A DNA stretch of 24,569 nucleotides from positions 1 through 24,569 of the forward strand of contig JBLHZD010000021.1 of assembly GCA_047631095.1 (NCBI GenBank). Direction: 5' to 3'. Below the pieces are notes generated by a model. That model saw nothing but the letters and a program-made list of their open reading frames with translations. It did not search any database and was not told the DNA's origin. Origin of the DNA: JABJJH01 sp047631095 (GTDB lineage Bacteria > Pseudomonadota > Alphaproteobacteria > UBA8366 > GCA-2717185). The position numbers were made by a program, and so were the translations under genes. Shown piece by piece: positions 16,943 through 24,389 of this stretch; the first letter of the stretch is position 1, and each line of letters begins with the position of its first letter.

Positions 16943-17299
16943 GGGCTCGGGTTTAGCGGGGTTGTTTTGAATGTTAACTGCGGGTAGCGACGAGGCGCCG
17001 CCGGATGGTGACGCCGGGCCTTCCGCTGGGGCGCGTGCGGCGACTTCTTTTTCCAGCGCCGCGATGCGTCGCGCGGCGTTACCCGCCCGAATTCGCGCGC
17101 CCATGGCGCTGAGCCAGGTGATGGTCGCGCCCAGCACGAAGCCCACGCCCAGCATACCCAAGGCGACAATGTATAACGGTGCATCCCAGGCGCCGGGGGT
17201 GGGCCAAATAGAAATCTCAACGGTATGTCGATTACTGACCGCGAAAGACGCTGCGCCAATGACAACAGGCGCAGCGATTAACCAGAACAAAAGCCTCAT
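16928..17299 (-). CDS. LapA-domain (DUF1049) inner membrane protein
   Basis: A 123-residue protein with two membrane segments: about residues 3-22 (LLFWLIAAPVVIGAASFAVS) and about 41-65 (APLYIVALGMLGVGFVLGAT...). A short charged helix (about 72-92, probably coiled coil) and a proline/alanine-rich tail facing the cytosol follow. The hairpin topology with VEISIWPTPG between the segments is typical of the LapA family, which in E. coli works with LapB in controlling LPS assembly. Whether it does so here is not shown, since no lapB is adjacent. It overlaps ihfB by 4 nt, an arrangement usual in alphaproteobacteria. Confidence 0.85.
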   Translation of the reverse strand: MRLLFWLIAAPVVIGAASFAVSNRHTVEISIWPTPGAWDAPLYIVALGMLGVGFVLGATITWLSAMGARIRAGNAARRIAALEKEVAARAPAEGPASPSGGASSLPAVNIQNNPAKPEPATTV

Positions 17300-17583
17300 G
17301 TGTCCCGATTATTGATTTGGTCGCGGAGCTGTTTGCCGGTCTTGAAAAACGGGACCGCTTTGGCGTCAACTTCGACAGACGCGCCTGTACGCGGATTTCG
17401 GCCAACACGCGCGTTACGCGCTTTTACCGAAAACGCGCCAAATCCGCGCAATTCAACGCGATCGCCGCGTGAAAGCGCCGTGGTGATTTCTTCAAAAACC
17501 GTAGAGACGATACGTTCAACGTCTCGTTGATATAATTGCGGGTTCATTTCCGCAATGCGCGCAATTAGTTCCGACTTGGTCAT
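17296..17583 (-). CDS. ihfB: Integration host factor subunit beta
   Basis: DNA-bending nucleoid protein; with IHF alpha it makes sharp bends used in transcription, recombination and replication. It has 95 residues. The N-terminal dimerisation helices start MTKSELIARIAEMNPQL. GFGAFSVKARNARVGRNPRTG contains the arm proline that wedges into DNA, and AVPFFKTGKQLRDQIN ends the fold. The QLYQRDVERIV region and the Val-Glu pattern favour beta over alpha, as does its place after rpsA. AGGGGGT lies 9 nt upstream of the ATG. It probably has its own promoter in the 255-nt gap, because a terminator closes the rpsA transcript. Confidence 0.95.
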   Translation of the reverse strand: MTKSELIARIAEMNPQLYQRDVERIVSTVFEEITTALSRGDRVELRGFGAFSVKARNARVGRNPRTGASVEVDAKAVPFFKTGKQLRDQINNRDT

Positions 17584-17657
17584 GCGAGCAGACCCCCTGT
17601 TATCGTGTTCGACCGATTGTTATTTTTTGATCGAACCAACCTCTACCCCTGTTCGTC

Positions 17658-17675
17658 CCTTTTCCGAAGAAAAGG
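17658..17675 (-). promoter_or_regulatory. UUCG-tetraloop hairpin in the ihfB leader
   Basis: In the ihfB leader the RNA would read CCUUUUC-UUCG-GAAAAGG: a perfect 7-bp stem closed by a C(UUCG)G tetraloop, one of the most stable known. No U-run follows, so it is not an intrinsic terminator. It may stabilise the ihfB-lapA mRNA or shape the leader. Confidence 0.6.
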
Positions 17676-17783
17676 CATTCGTAAGCCTGCCAAAGCTGTA
17701 TTAAGCCGTCAAGCTGCAAGCGGTAATATAGCGAGCGAATTCCACTGAGTCCTGAAAATTCGACCCGTTTTGTGGATTGAGGC

Positions 17784-17823
17784 AAAAATGACGGGCCGAC
17801 GAGGGATTATTCCTCGCCGACCC
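17784..17823 (-). terminator. Intrinsic terminator of rpsA
   Basis: On the minus strand, GGGTCGGCGAGG (17823-17812) pairs with CCTCGTCGGCCC (17804-17793) as a 12-bp stem with two G-U pairs and a 7-nt loop. A T5 run follows a few bases later (17788-17784). It lies 15 nt after the rpsA stop and separates rpsA from ihfB. Confidence 0.85.
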
Positions 17824-17838
17824 GCCCAATCGATCTCT

Positions 17839-19647
17839 TTATTCGGAGGCTTTTTCCGCCGTATCGTCGGCGTCCCCGGAATCTCCAGAGTCCCCGGCGT
17901 CGCCGGCGTCATCATCGTCCCCGGCGTCATCGCCGGCGTCATCGTCGTCCGAAGCGTTGGCTTGCTCTCGCGAGCGAAGCGCTGCGCCAAGAATGTCGCC
18001 AAGAGAAGCGCCGGAATCGGAACTGCCGTATTCCCGCATCGCGACCTTCTCTTCTTCGACTTCCTTCGCCTTGATGGACAAAGAAGCCTTGCGTCGGGTT
18101 TTGTCGATCGATGTGATTTTAGCATCGACCTTTTCACCAACAGCGAACCGGTCCGGGCGCTGTTCCGAGCGGTCCCGAGACAGGTCGGCGCGGCGGATGA
18201 AGCCGGGCATGACTTCGTCGATCATCACTTCGATGCCATTTTCGACAATCGCTGTGATGGTGCAGGTGATGACCTGACCACGTTTGATGGTTTTTTCCTT
18301 GCCATCCATCGGATCTTCGCCCAGCTGCTTCATGCCAAGGCTGATCCGCTCTTTCTCGACATCAACTTCCAGGATTTTTGCTTTGACGATATCGCCCTTG
18401 GTAAAGTCCTTGATGGCTTCTTCACCGGGACGGTTCCAGTCGATATCAGACATATGAACCATGCCGTCGATGTCTTCCGACAGGCCAACGAACAAACCGA
18501 ACTCGGTGATGTTCTTGACTTCGCCTTCGACTTCCGTGCCCGCAGGGAAGGTGTCCACAAACGCCTCCCAAGGATTGGACATGGTTTGCTTGAGGCCAAG
18601 GCTGATGCGCCGTTTTTGCGGATCGACGTCCAACACCATGACTTCGACAGCCTGGCTGGTGGAAACGATCTTGCCCGGATGAACGTTCTTTTTGGTCCAG
18701 CTCATCTCCGACACGTGAACCAGGCCTTCGACGCCTGGCTCCAGCTCCACGAAGGCGCCGTAATCGGTGATGTTGGTGACCCGGCCGGTGAACTTGACGC
18801 CAATCGGGTATTTATCGCCAACGCCATCCCAGGGATCGGCTTCCAGCTGTTTCATGCCAAGGCTGATGCGTTGGGTTTCCGGATTGAAGCGGATGACCTG
18901 AACGTTCAGCGTTTGACCAATGGAAAGGGTCTCGGACGGATGCGCAATGCGCCGCCATGCGATATCGGTCACATGCAGCAGACCATCGACGCCGCCCAAA
19001 TCGACGAATGCGCCGTAATCGGTGATGTTTTTCACGACGCCTTCCAGGATTTGGCCTTCTTTCAGGTTGGCGATAAGCTCACTACGTTGCTCGGCGCGGC
19101 TTTCCTCCAACACGGCGCGGCGGGAAACGACGATATTGCCCCGGCTGCGGTCCATTTTAAGAATTTGAAAGGGTTGCGGCGTACCCATGAGCGGGCCAAT
19201 GTCGCGGACGGGCCGGATGTCGACCTGGCTGCCTGGCAAAAATGCCACGGCGCCGGATAGGTCCACGGTGAATCCGCCTTTGACGCGGCCAAAAATCGTA
19301 CCCGTGACACGTTCGGTTTTGTTGAAGGACTTCTCCAACATGGTCCAGGCTTCTTCGCGACGCGCTTTTTCACGGGACAGAACGGCTTCGCCATTCTTGT
19401 TTTCCATCCGCTCCAGATACACGTCGACGACATCGCCGACTTTCAAAATGGTATTTTCTTCCGGGCCGGTAAATTCCTTGAGCGGCACGCGGCCTTCAGA
19501 TTTCAATCCTGCGTCAATAACAGCGACGTCATTCTCGATTGAGATAACAGTGCCTTTAACAACGCTTCCTTCAATACTGCCGCCGCTTCCGAGGGATTCC
19601 TCGAGCAGGTCGGCGAAACTAATTTCTTCTACAGCTTCAACTGACAT
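17839..19647 (-). CDS. rpsA: 30S ribosomal protein S1
   Basis: S1 helps mRNA bind the 30S subunit. About 602 residues with six S1 (OB-fold) repeats at about 28-94, 112-178, 199-267, 284-354, 371-441 and 457-528. The third to fifth carry the classical motif NITDYGAFVDL or NITEFGLFVGL and the ISLGMKQL end. After about residue 560 comes a tail made almost wholly of Asp, Ala, Gly and Ser (DDDDAGDD type), longer and more repetitive than I expect of S1 proteins. The ATG at 19647 is chosen because MSVEAVEEISFADLLEES is the usual N-terminus; the frame runs on to 19746 without support. AAGGAC lies about 12 nt upstream, a long spacing. cmk is upstream on the same strand, with a 155-nt gap. Confidence 0.96.
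   Translation of the reverse strand: MSVEAVEEISFADLLEESLGSGGSIEGSVVKGTVISIENDVAVIDAGLKSEGRVPLKEFTGPEENTILKVGDVVDVYLERMENKNGEAVLSREKARREEAWTMLEKSFNKTERVTGTIFGRVKGGFTVDLSGAVAFLPGSQVDIRPVRDIGPLMGTPQPFQILKMDRSRGNIVVSRRAVLEESRAEQRSELIANLKEGQILEGVVKNITDYGAFVDLGGVDGLLHVTDIAWRRIAHPSETLSIGQTLNVQVIRFNPETQRISLGMKQLEADPWDGVGDKYPIGVKFTGRVTNITDYGAFVELEPGVEGLVHVSEMSWTKKNVHPGKIVSTSQAVEVMVLDVDPQKRRISLGLKQTMSNPWEAFVDTFPAGTEVEGEVKNITEFGLFVGLSEDIDGMVHMSDIDWNRPGEEAIKDFTKGDIVKAKILEVDVEKERISLGMKQLGEDPMDGKEKTIKRGQVITCTITAIVENGIEVMIDEVMPGFIRRADLSRDRSEQRPDRFAVGEKVDAKITSIDKTRRKASLSIKAKEVEEEKVAMREYGSSDSGASLGDILGAALRSREQANASDDDDAGDDAGDDDDAGDAGDSGDSGDADDTAEKASE
17845..17960 (-). repeat. GC-rich Asp/Gly/Ala codon repeat in the rpsA 3' end
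   Basis: Reiterated GAC, GAT, GCC and GGC/GGG codons encode the acidic S1 tail (DAGDD, DDDAGDAG and GDSGDSGD blocks). The pattern suggests expansion by slippage in frame. On the opposite strand it makes a spurious GV-rich frame. Confidence 0.75.
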
Positions 19648-19682
19648 GGTTACACCAAGTCCTTTCCAAATAAAATTTTTCA

Positions 19683-19707
19683 GGCCAATCGGTTGGTTCC
19701 GATGGTC
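19683..19707 (-). promoter_or_regulatory. Possible hairpin in the rpsA leader
   Basis: The leader RNA reads GACCAUCGG-AACCAA-CCGAUUGGCC, a stem of 7 or more pairs with one bulged U, ending about 35 nt before the rpsA ATG and followed by an A/U-rich stretch. S1 is known in enterobacteria to bind its own leader and repress its translation. A similar role here is speculation. Confidence 0.3.
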
Positions 19708-19802
19708 TTTGCCAATGACGTTTCTTATGATTTCTATTCCCCGCATTCCGATTTAGGTTCGAAATAGCGCGGTCTTAACCTTAATTCTCGGGGACAATGG
19801 CG

Positions 19803-20444
19803 TTATGCGTCGGTTTGTTCCGACTCAATAATCGCCAGCGCCGCGCGAAAGGCTTCTTCGGGGTCCAGGACCGATGTATCCAGCACAAATGCGTCGGACG
19901 CCGCTTTTAACGGCGCGACGGCGCGATTTCTGTCCCGGTCGTCCCGATCCTTGAGATCCTGAAGAACGCGCGCATATATAATCTCCTCGCCACGGTCAAG
20001 CAACTCCTTAAAACGCCGCTCCGCGCGGACCTCGACGCTGGCGTCGACAAACAGTTTTACGTCGGCGTCCGGACAGACCACCGTGCCGATGTCCCGACCG
20101 TCAAGAATAGCGCCGGGGCGCCCGTCCGGCGGGGTCGTGGCGAAATTCTGTTGAAAGGTTAAAAGCTGGGCGCGCACCGCGTCGATAACCGCAACCTTGG
20201 ACGCCGCTGTGGCGACGGTGTCCGCGGTGAGGTTCGGGTCGCTCAGGGCGTCAGCCGTCAGGTTGCAAGCGGCTTTCAGGGCGATTTCAGGGTCGGAGGG
20301 GTCGCCCCCCGACAGCAGCACGCTTTGGCCGACGGCGCGATAAATCTTGCCCGTATCCAGATGCGCATAGCCCAAATGGTTGGCCAGGCGTCGGGACAAG
20401 GTTCCCTTGCCCGAGGCGGCGGGGCCGTCGACAGCGATGATCAT
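19803..20444 (-). CDS. cmk: Cytidylate kinase
   Basis: Phosphorylates CMP and dCMP to the diphosphates with ATP. It has 213 residues, with the P-loop AVDGPAASGKGT near the N-terminus, the substrate motif LDTGKIYRAV, DGRDIGTVVCPDADVKLFVDAS, and the lid region ARVLQDLKDRDDRDRNR followed by LDTSVLDPEE. The ATG overlaps the aroA stop by 4 nt, so the two are likely translated from one message. The order aroA-cmk-rpsA-ihfB is widely conserved in proteobacteria. Confidence 0.96.
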   Translation of the reverse strand: MIIAVDGPAASGKGTLSRRLANHLGYAHLDTGKIYRAVGQSVLLSGGDPSDPEIALKAACNLTADALSDPNLTADTVATAASKVAVIDAVRAQLLTFQQNFATTPPDGRPGAILDGRDIGTVVCPDADVKLFVDASVEVRAERRFKELLDRGEEIIYARVLQDLKDRDDRDRNRAVAPLKAASDAFVLDTSVLDPEEAFRAALAIIESEQTDA

Positions 20445-21769
20445 GATTGTTGACTCAATTTGGCGCCAAGACCGTTCATCAGGCCGATAAAACCGGGGAA
20501 GCTGGTGTCGATGGGCCCGGCGTCGTCAATGACGACGGGCGCTTTCGCTGTCAGGCCCAGCATCAGAAAACTCATGGCGATCCTGTGATCTAATCGCGTG
20601 GCGACCGTTCCACCGCCGGGAATAGCTCCACCGGCGCCATGTACGGTCAGGGTGTCCTCGGTTTCCTCCACAACGACGCCGCAGGCGCGCAATCCTTGGG
20701 CGACAGCGTCTAGTCGGTCGCTTTCCTTAACCCGTAATTCTCGGACCCCATGCATGACCGTCGCGCCTTCCGCACGGGCCGCAGCCATCGCCAAGACCGG
20801 GTATTCGTCGATCATGGTGGGGGCGCGTTCCGGCGGCACTACGACGCCCTTTAAGACGCCGGCTTTCACCACAAGGTCCGCGACGGTTTCACCCGCCTCA
20901 ATGCGTTCGTTCTTGCGGGAAATATCCGCGCCCATTTCCAGCAATGTCGTCAGGAGCCCGGTGCGCAGCGGGTTCAGTCCGACATTGGGTAATTCAACCT
21001 CCGACCCGGGGCATATAAGCGCCGCCACGATTGGAAAGGCGGCGGAGCTTGGGTCGCCGGGCACAATGACGGTGGACCCGGTTAGTTCCGGCTGGCCGGT
21101 CAGTTCAATGCGTGCGCCGCCCGCGCCGTCGGGCGTCGTTTTCACCTCGGCGCCGAAATGGCGCAGCATTAATTCGGTGTGGTCGCGCGTTCTTTCCGGT
21201 TCTATCACCGTCGTGACGCCCGGCGCGTTTAGCCCCGCCAGGAGCACCGCGGATTTCACCTGCGCCGACGGCATTGGCAATGTGTAGGTGATTGGCATGG
21301 GATTGTCAGCGCCGATCACGGCGAGCGGCAGGCGACCCCCATCGCGAGAAACGACCTGTGCGCCAATCTGGCGTAACGGCGCGGCGATGCGTTCCATCGG
21401 ACGGCTGCGCAGGGAGGCGTCGCCGGTCATGAAGGTCGTAAAAGGATGGGATCCGACGACGCCCATCAAGAGCCGCGCGCCGGTGCCGGCGTTGCCCATG
21501 TCCAGAACGTCTTCTGGTTCCCGCAATCCACCGACGCCGCGACCATGGACCCGCCATACGCCGTCCTCGCCCCGTTCGACCGACGCGCCCATCGCGCGCA
21601 TCGCGATGGCGGTCTGGTGGACGTCCTCGCCCTCCAGCAGCCCGTGAATAACGGTCTCGCCCACGGCCAGGGCCCCCAACATCAAGGCGCGATGGGAAAT
21701 TGATTTATCGCCGGGAACGCGAACGCTCCCTTTTAGCGGCCCAGCAGCGGCGCTCGTGATTGGCGGCAC
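20441..21769 (-). CDS. aroA: 3-phosphoshikimate 1-carboxyvinyltransferase (EPSP synthase)
   Basis: Joins PEP to shikimate-3-phosphate in the shikimate pathway. About 442 residues. Seen: RVPGDKSISHRALM (PEP-binding Lys22), MGNAGTGARLLMG, GDASLRSRPMERI, SAQVKSAVLLAGLN, IEPERTRDHTE, VPGDPSSAAFP, APTMIDEYPVLA, ELRVKESDRL and RLDHRIAMSF. The overall pattern is closer to the Agrobacterium CP4-type (class II) enzyme than to the E. coli type, but the residue equivalent to CP4 Ala100 is Gly (about G95). The start is a GTG with GGAAGG 9 nt upstream. The frame stays open to a TTG at 21853, but that longer start would translate a 17-bp inverted repeat and lacks a binding site. It is followed by cmk. Confidence 0.96.
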   Translation of the reverse strand: MPPITSAAAGPLKGSVRVPGDKSISHRALMLGALAVGETVIHGLLEGEDVHQTAIAMRAMGASVERGEDGVWRVHGRGVGGLREPEDVLDMGNAGTGARLLMGVVGSHPFTTFMTGDASLRSRPMERIAAPLRQIGAQVVSRDGGRLPLAVIGADNPMPITYTLPMPSAQVKSAVLLAGLNAPGVTTVIEPERTRDHTELMLRHFGAEVKTTPDGAGGARIELTGQPELTGSTVIVPGDPSSAAFPIVAALICPGSEVELPNVGLNPLRTGLLTTLLEMGADISRKNERIEAGETVADLVVKAGVLKGVVVPPERAPTMIDEYPVLAMAAARAEGATVMHGVRELRVKESDRLDAVAQGLRACGVVVEETEDTLTVHGAGGAIPGGGTVATRLDHRIAMSFLMLGLTAKAPVVIDDAGPIDTSFPGFIGLMNGLGAKLSQQS

Positions 21770-21778
21770 GGTCGGTAT

Positions 21779-21784
21779 CCTTCC
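21779..21784 (-). promoter_or_regulatory. Ribosome binding site that fixes the aroA start
   Basis: GGAAGG on the minus strand lies 9 nt before the GTG at 21769 and directly abuts the 3' arm of the inverted repeat. It is the reason for preferring GTG 21769 over the longer frame. Confidence 0.7.
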
Positions 21785-21837
21785 GGTAAAACCTGTTTCT
21801 GGAATTTTGACTAAATTTCTAGAAACAGGTTTTACCG
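21784..21837. repeat. 17-bp perfect inverted repeat in the aroA leader
   Basis: CGGTAAAACCTGTTTCT (21784-21800) is exactly repeated in inverse at 21821-21837 with a 20-nt spacer that itself pairs further (G-C, A-T and T-A pairs with one mismatch). As RNA it forms a very stable hairpin whose 3' arm ends on the first G of the aroA ribosome binding site. It could be a leader control hairpin, a DNA operator, or a small palindromic repeat element. Confidence 0.9.
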
Positions 21838-21932
21838 CGACGCCAAGAGGCAATCAATCAGATTGGCCAAAAGCCGCCATACCCAACCAGGCCTGAAAAG
21901 TGCGGAACATTGCTGGGTGGATGACTTTTTAC

Positions 21933-21960
21933 TTGCGGTTTCACAGACGGAATCTATAAC
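21933..21960 (+). promoter_or_regulatory. Promoter of tRNA-Ala
   Basis: TTGCGG (21933-21938) and TATAAC (21955-21960) with a 16-nt spacer. Transcription would start near 21967, giving a leader of about 37 nt before the tRNA. The rest of the aroA-tRNA gap holds only the inverted repeat; no gene is seen in it. Confidence 0.6.
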
Positions 21961-22003
21961 ACTGCCATCCTGCTGCCGGTATTCGTCTGGCGAGGGACGT
22001 TGT

Positions 22004-22078
<75 letters not shown>

Positions 22079-22079
<1 letters not shown>

Positions 22080-22097
22080 CTCACTTTCGTGAGTTTT
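22079..22097 (+). terminator. Intrinsic terminator of tRNA-Ala
   Basis: ACTCAC-TTTC-GTGAGT forms a 6-bp stem with a 4-nt loop, and the stem's final T plus TTT gives a T4 run. It begins at the last base of the CCA end. Confidence 0.75.
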
Positions 22098-22265
22098 CAT
22101 TCATTCCGGGACATTCGGTATAGCGGCGTAATTTCAGTAGGTTAGGATCGTTTATGCATCCCGAATTCGCCCTGAGAGACAGTTTCCAGGGCAATTTTGA
22201 CGATATTCGGCAGAGCGTCTCTGCAGGCTGTTTTTCCTGGCCATTCCGTTGGGGCCGACGCCGGA
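22098..22265. other. Gap between tRNA-Ala and the recombinase
   Basis: About 170 nt with no convincing gene. It holds GCAGAG-CGT-CTCTGC (22210-22224), followed a few bases later on the plus strand by T5, and a CCCTG/CAGGG pairing around 22170-22192. An attachment site of the neighbouring element could lie here or in the tRNA 3' end, but its partner copy is not in the window. Confidence 0.4.
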
Positions 22266-23939
22266 TTACTGGATACGCAACAGTTCACGTTGCGTCCGCC
22301 ATAACGCGGGTAACTTCAGACGTTTGATACGCGACAGGGTAAAATCAGAATCGATCCGCCCTTCGATGATTGCGCGGACAATATCTGGCGCGAGGAAAGC
22401 CAGCGGCAGCGTCCGGCTGATATGACTACGGTCAACGCCATAGCGCGCCGCTAGTTCGAGCACCGATGGAGTTTCACCTGTCTGGAGTTCCGTAAACCAA
22501 CGCCTGGCCGATGCAATAGCGCCGATCAGCGTGGCGTTCGGTTCGGCAAGCAAAGTGTCGTTTCCACCGATTACCAGCTTCGCCTCGATACCTCTGCGCT
22601 TGAGTGTGATGGGCGCATCGACCACGATATCCTCGACAGAGTCGATAGCGGATAATTCTAATGTTTCGCACAGTTGAGGGTGATCAAGGCTGATACGAAC
22701 CTTGTCTGGCGCCAGATCAATGCGCCGTACCAGATTAGCGATGGGCGCTGAAGCGCGATTGCCTTGCCGCCAGGCATCGGCGATTCGGTGAGCTGCCGAC
22801 GCCAGCTTGGTTCGCTCGGCAATTCGGGCGTCGGGCGACAACAAGGCTGATTCCAATACCCGGCGGTCCTCCAACCATCGCGTGACAATCGTCCCGATCA
22901 CTTGTTCCAGTTCCCTGACGGGAAGGCGCCAACCGGCAGGGTCAGGGTTTCCCGGCGCCGTGAGCAGGCGGCTGGAGACATAATAGTGATAGCGTCGCCC
23001 TTGTTTGCTGGCATGATGGGAGCGGAGAATATCTCCGGTTTCATCGAAGATGCGCCCCGTAAAGGCATGGCGGCTCTTTGTATTTTTGCTCGATCCACGC
23101 TTGACGCTACTGTCGGCCAAAAGCGCCTGTACCCGGTCCCAGATCAGACGATCGATGATCGCCGTGTGTTGTCCGTCGTAACGCTGCCCTTTATGCGCGA
23201 TCATGCCCGCATAGAGGGGATTGGCGAGCAGCTTGTAGAGATGGCCGCGGGTGAAGGATAGAGCACCACTCGACCGTCCATTGTTGGGTCGGCGGGCTTT
23301 GGTGCGCAGTCCCAGATTATCGGCTTCTTCCTTAACCAGTCGAGCATTCTTATGTTCCAGATACAGGGAGAATAGACGCCGAACCGTTTTTGCCTCTGAT
23401 TCGTTGACGATCAGCTTCTTGTCCCGACTGTCATATCCAAGCGGCGTCAAGCCACCCATCCACATACCTTTCTTCTTCGACGCCGCAATCTTGTCGCGGA
23501 TGCGCTCCGCAGTGACCTCGCGTTCAAACTGTGCAAAGCTGAGCAGCACGTTGAGGGTCAATCGACCCATGGACGTAGTGGTGTTGAACGCTTGGGTCAC
23601 CGAGACGAACGACACGTCGTTGGCGTCAAATATATCGACCAGCCGGGCGAAGTCGGACAACGCCCGGGTCAGCCGGTCGACCTTGTAAACGACGACAACA
23701 TCGATCATGCCGGATTCAATATCCGCCAGTAACGCCTTGAGGCCCGGGCGGTTCATCGATCCACCGGAGAAGCCCCCATCATCATAGCGGCGCGACAGCG
23801 CCGCCCATCCTTCGCCAGCCTGACTGAGGATATAGGCGTTACAGGATTCACGCTGGGCATCCAGGCTGTTGAATTCCTGTTCCAGCCCGTCTTCGGTTGA
23901 TTTACGGGTATAGGTAGCGCAGCGCAGCTTTCGTTTCAT
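22266..23939 (-). CDS. Serine recombinase of the DUF2924-associated family
   Basis: A 557-residue site-specific recombinase. The N-terminal resolvase domain (about 5-150) has the nucleophile Ser14 in ATYTRKSTEDG, SLDAQRESC, DDGGFSGGSMNRPGL and VYKVDRLTRAL with its conserved arginines. A long helix ending FEREVTAERIRDKIAASKKKG leads to the Recombinase domain (GLTPLGYD, LYKLLANPLYAGMI). The usual cysteine zinc ribbon is not evident: the corresponding GRIFDETGDILRSHHAS region has no Cys. The C-terminus has an HTH-like segment (VLELAARYGVDRSHISRTL) and the family ending. The ATG at 23939 overlaps the DUF2924 stop as ATGA and fits the N-terminus MKRKLRCATYTRKS; an upstream start would run into that gene. 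It probably integrates, excises or inverts DNA; target sites are unknown. Confidence 0.93.
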   Translation of the reverse strand: MKRKLRCATYTRKSTEDGLEQEFNSLDAQRESCNAYILSQAGEGWAALSRRYDDGGFSGGSMNRPGLKALLADIESGMIDVVVVYKVDRLTRALSDFARLVDIFDANDVSFVSVTQAFNTTTSMGRLTLNVLLSFAQFEREVTAERIRDKIAASKKKGMWMGGLTPLGYDSRDKKLIVNESEAKTVRRLFSLYLEHKNARLVKEEADNLGLRTKARRPNNGRSSGALSFTRGHLYKLLANPLYAGMIAHKGQRYDGQHTAIIDRLIWDRVQALLADSSVKRGSSKNTKSRHAFTGRIFDETGDILRSHHASKQGRRYHYYVSSRLLTAPGNPDPAGWRLPVRELEQVIGTIVTRWLEDRRVLESALLSPDARIAERTKLASAAHRIADAWRQGNRASAPIANLVRRIDLAPDKVRISLDHPQLCETLELSAIDSVEDIVVDAPITLKRRGIEAKLVIGGNDTLLAEPNATLIGAIASARRWFTELQTGETPSVLELAARYGVDRSHISRTLPLAFLAPDIVRAIIEGRIDSDFTLSRIKRLKLPALWRTQRELLRIQ

Positions 23940-24385
23940 GACAGGAGACCGAAGAAACGAGGGCCCGACCATCGGGCGCCGGTGATCGCCCAGGCGACGG
24001 CGGAAAGCGACGCATGGAATTGCCCGTTCCAACGGAAGCCATCATTGATGACATCGACGATATGGGTGCGGCCATTCCATTCCCGCATCAGTCGCATACC
24101 GGGCTTCAAGGTTGATGCCGCAGAAACACGGGGCGGCGGCGCATCCAGCGTTCCGGAGGTGATTGCCCGAAGGTAGCGATTGGTTCTGGAATCCATATCA
24201 CCATAGGCGTCCGTCTGTATGTGGTAGGCGAGCGCTAGTACAAGAAGTTTGCGGCTTATTCCCTTGGGCGCCGGCGTGCCACATGAGGCAAACCATTGCG
24301 TGGCCAGATCTGGATGCGGAAGGTCGGCCAGTAAGTCGACCGCCTGCTCTAAACCTTGCCTGTTGGCAGTATTGATCCGTCCCAT
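23936..24385 (-). CDS. DUF2924 family protein, partner of the recombinase
   Basis: About 149 residues with no known biochemical role. The family pattern is recognisable: an N-terminal helical part (LLADLPHPDLATQWFASCG and ISRKLLVLALAYHIQTDAYG) and a C-terminal small beta domain (LKPGMRLMREWNGRTHIVDV, FRWNGQFHASLSAVAWAITG, RWSGPRFFGLLS). The ATG at 24385 starts 4 nt after the DUF3489 remnant's stop and is preferred to the frame's earlier starts at 24439 (ATG) and 24448 (TTG). The ATGA overlap with the recombinase implies coupled synthesis, so it may be a DNA-binding accessory or directionality factor. That role is inference from coupling only. Confidence 0.85.
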   Translation of the reverse strand: MGRINTANRQGLEQAVDLLADLPHPDLATQWFASCGTPAPKGISRKLLVLALAYHIQTDAYGDMDSRTNRYLRAITSGTLDAPPPRVSAASTLKPGMRLMREWNGRTHIVDVINDGFRWNGQFHASLSAVAWAITGARWSGPRFFGLLS

Positions 24386-24389
24386 GGAT

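Noticed and set aside
17770..19260. 496-codon open frame on the plus strand opposite rpsA
   Set aside because: It is antisense to the six S1 repeats and mirrors their periodicity; composition is odd (GVPGIS-type repeats opposite the acidic tail) and no family or binding site supports it.
21770..21853. 28-residue N-terminal extension of AroA from a TTG
   Set aside because: It would translate the 17-bp inverted repeat, has no binding site, and the GTG at 21769 has GGAAGG at good spacing and a normal EPSP synthase N-terminus.
22902..23261. 119-codon plus-strand frame opposite the recombinase
   Set aside because: Lies inside the intact recombinase gene on the other strand and shows no family features.
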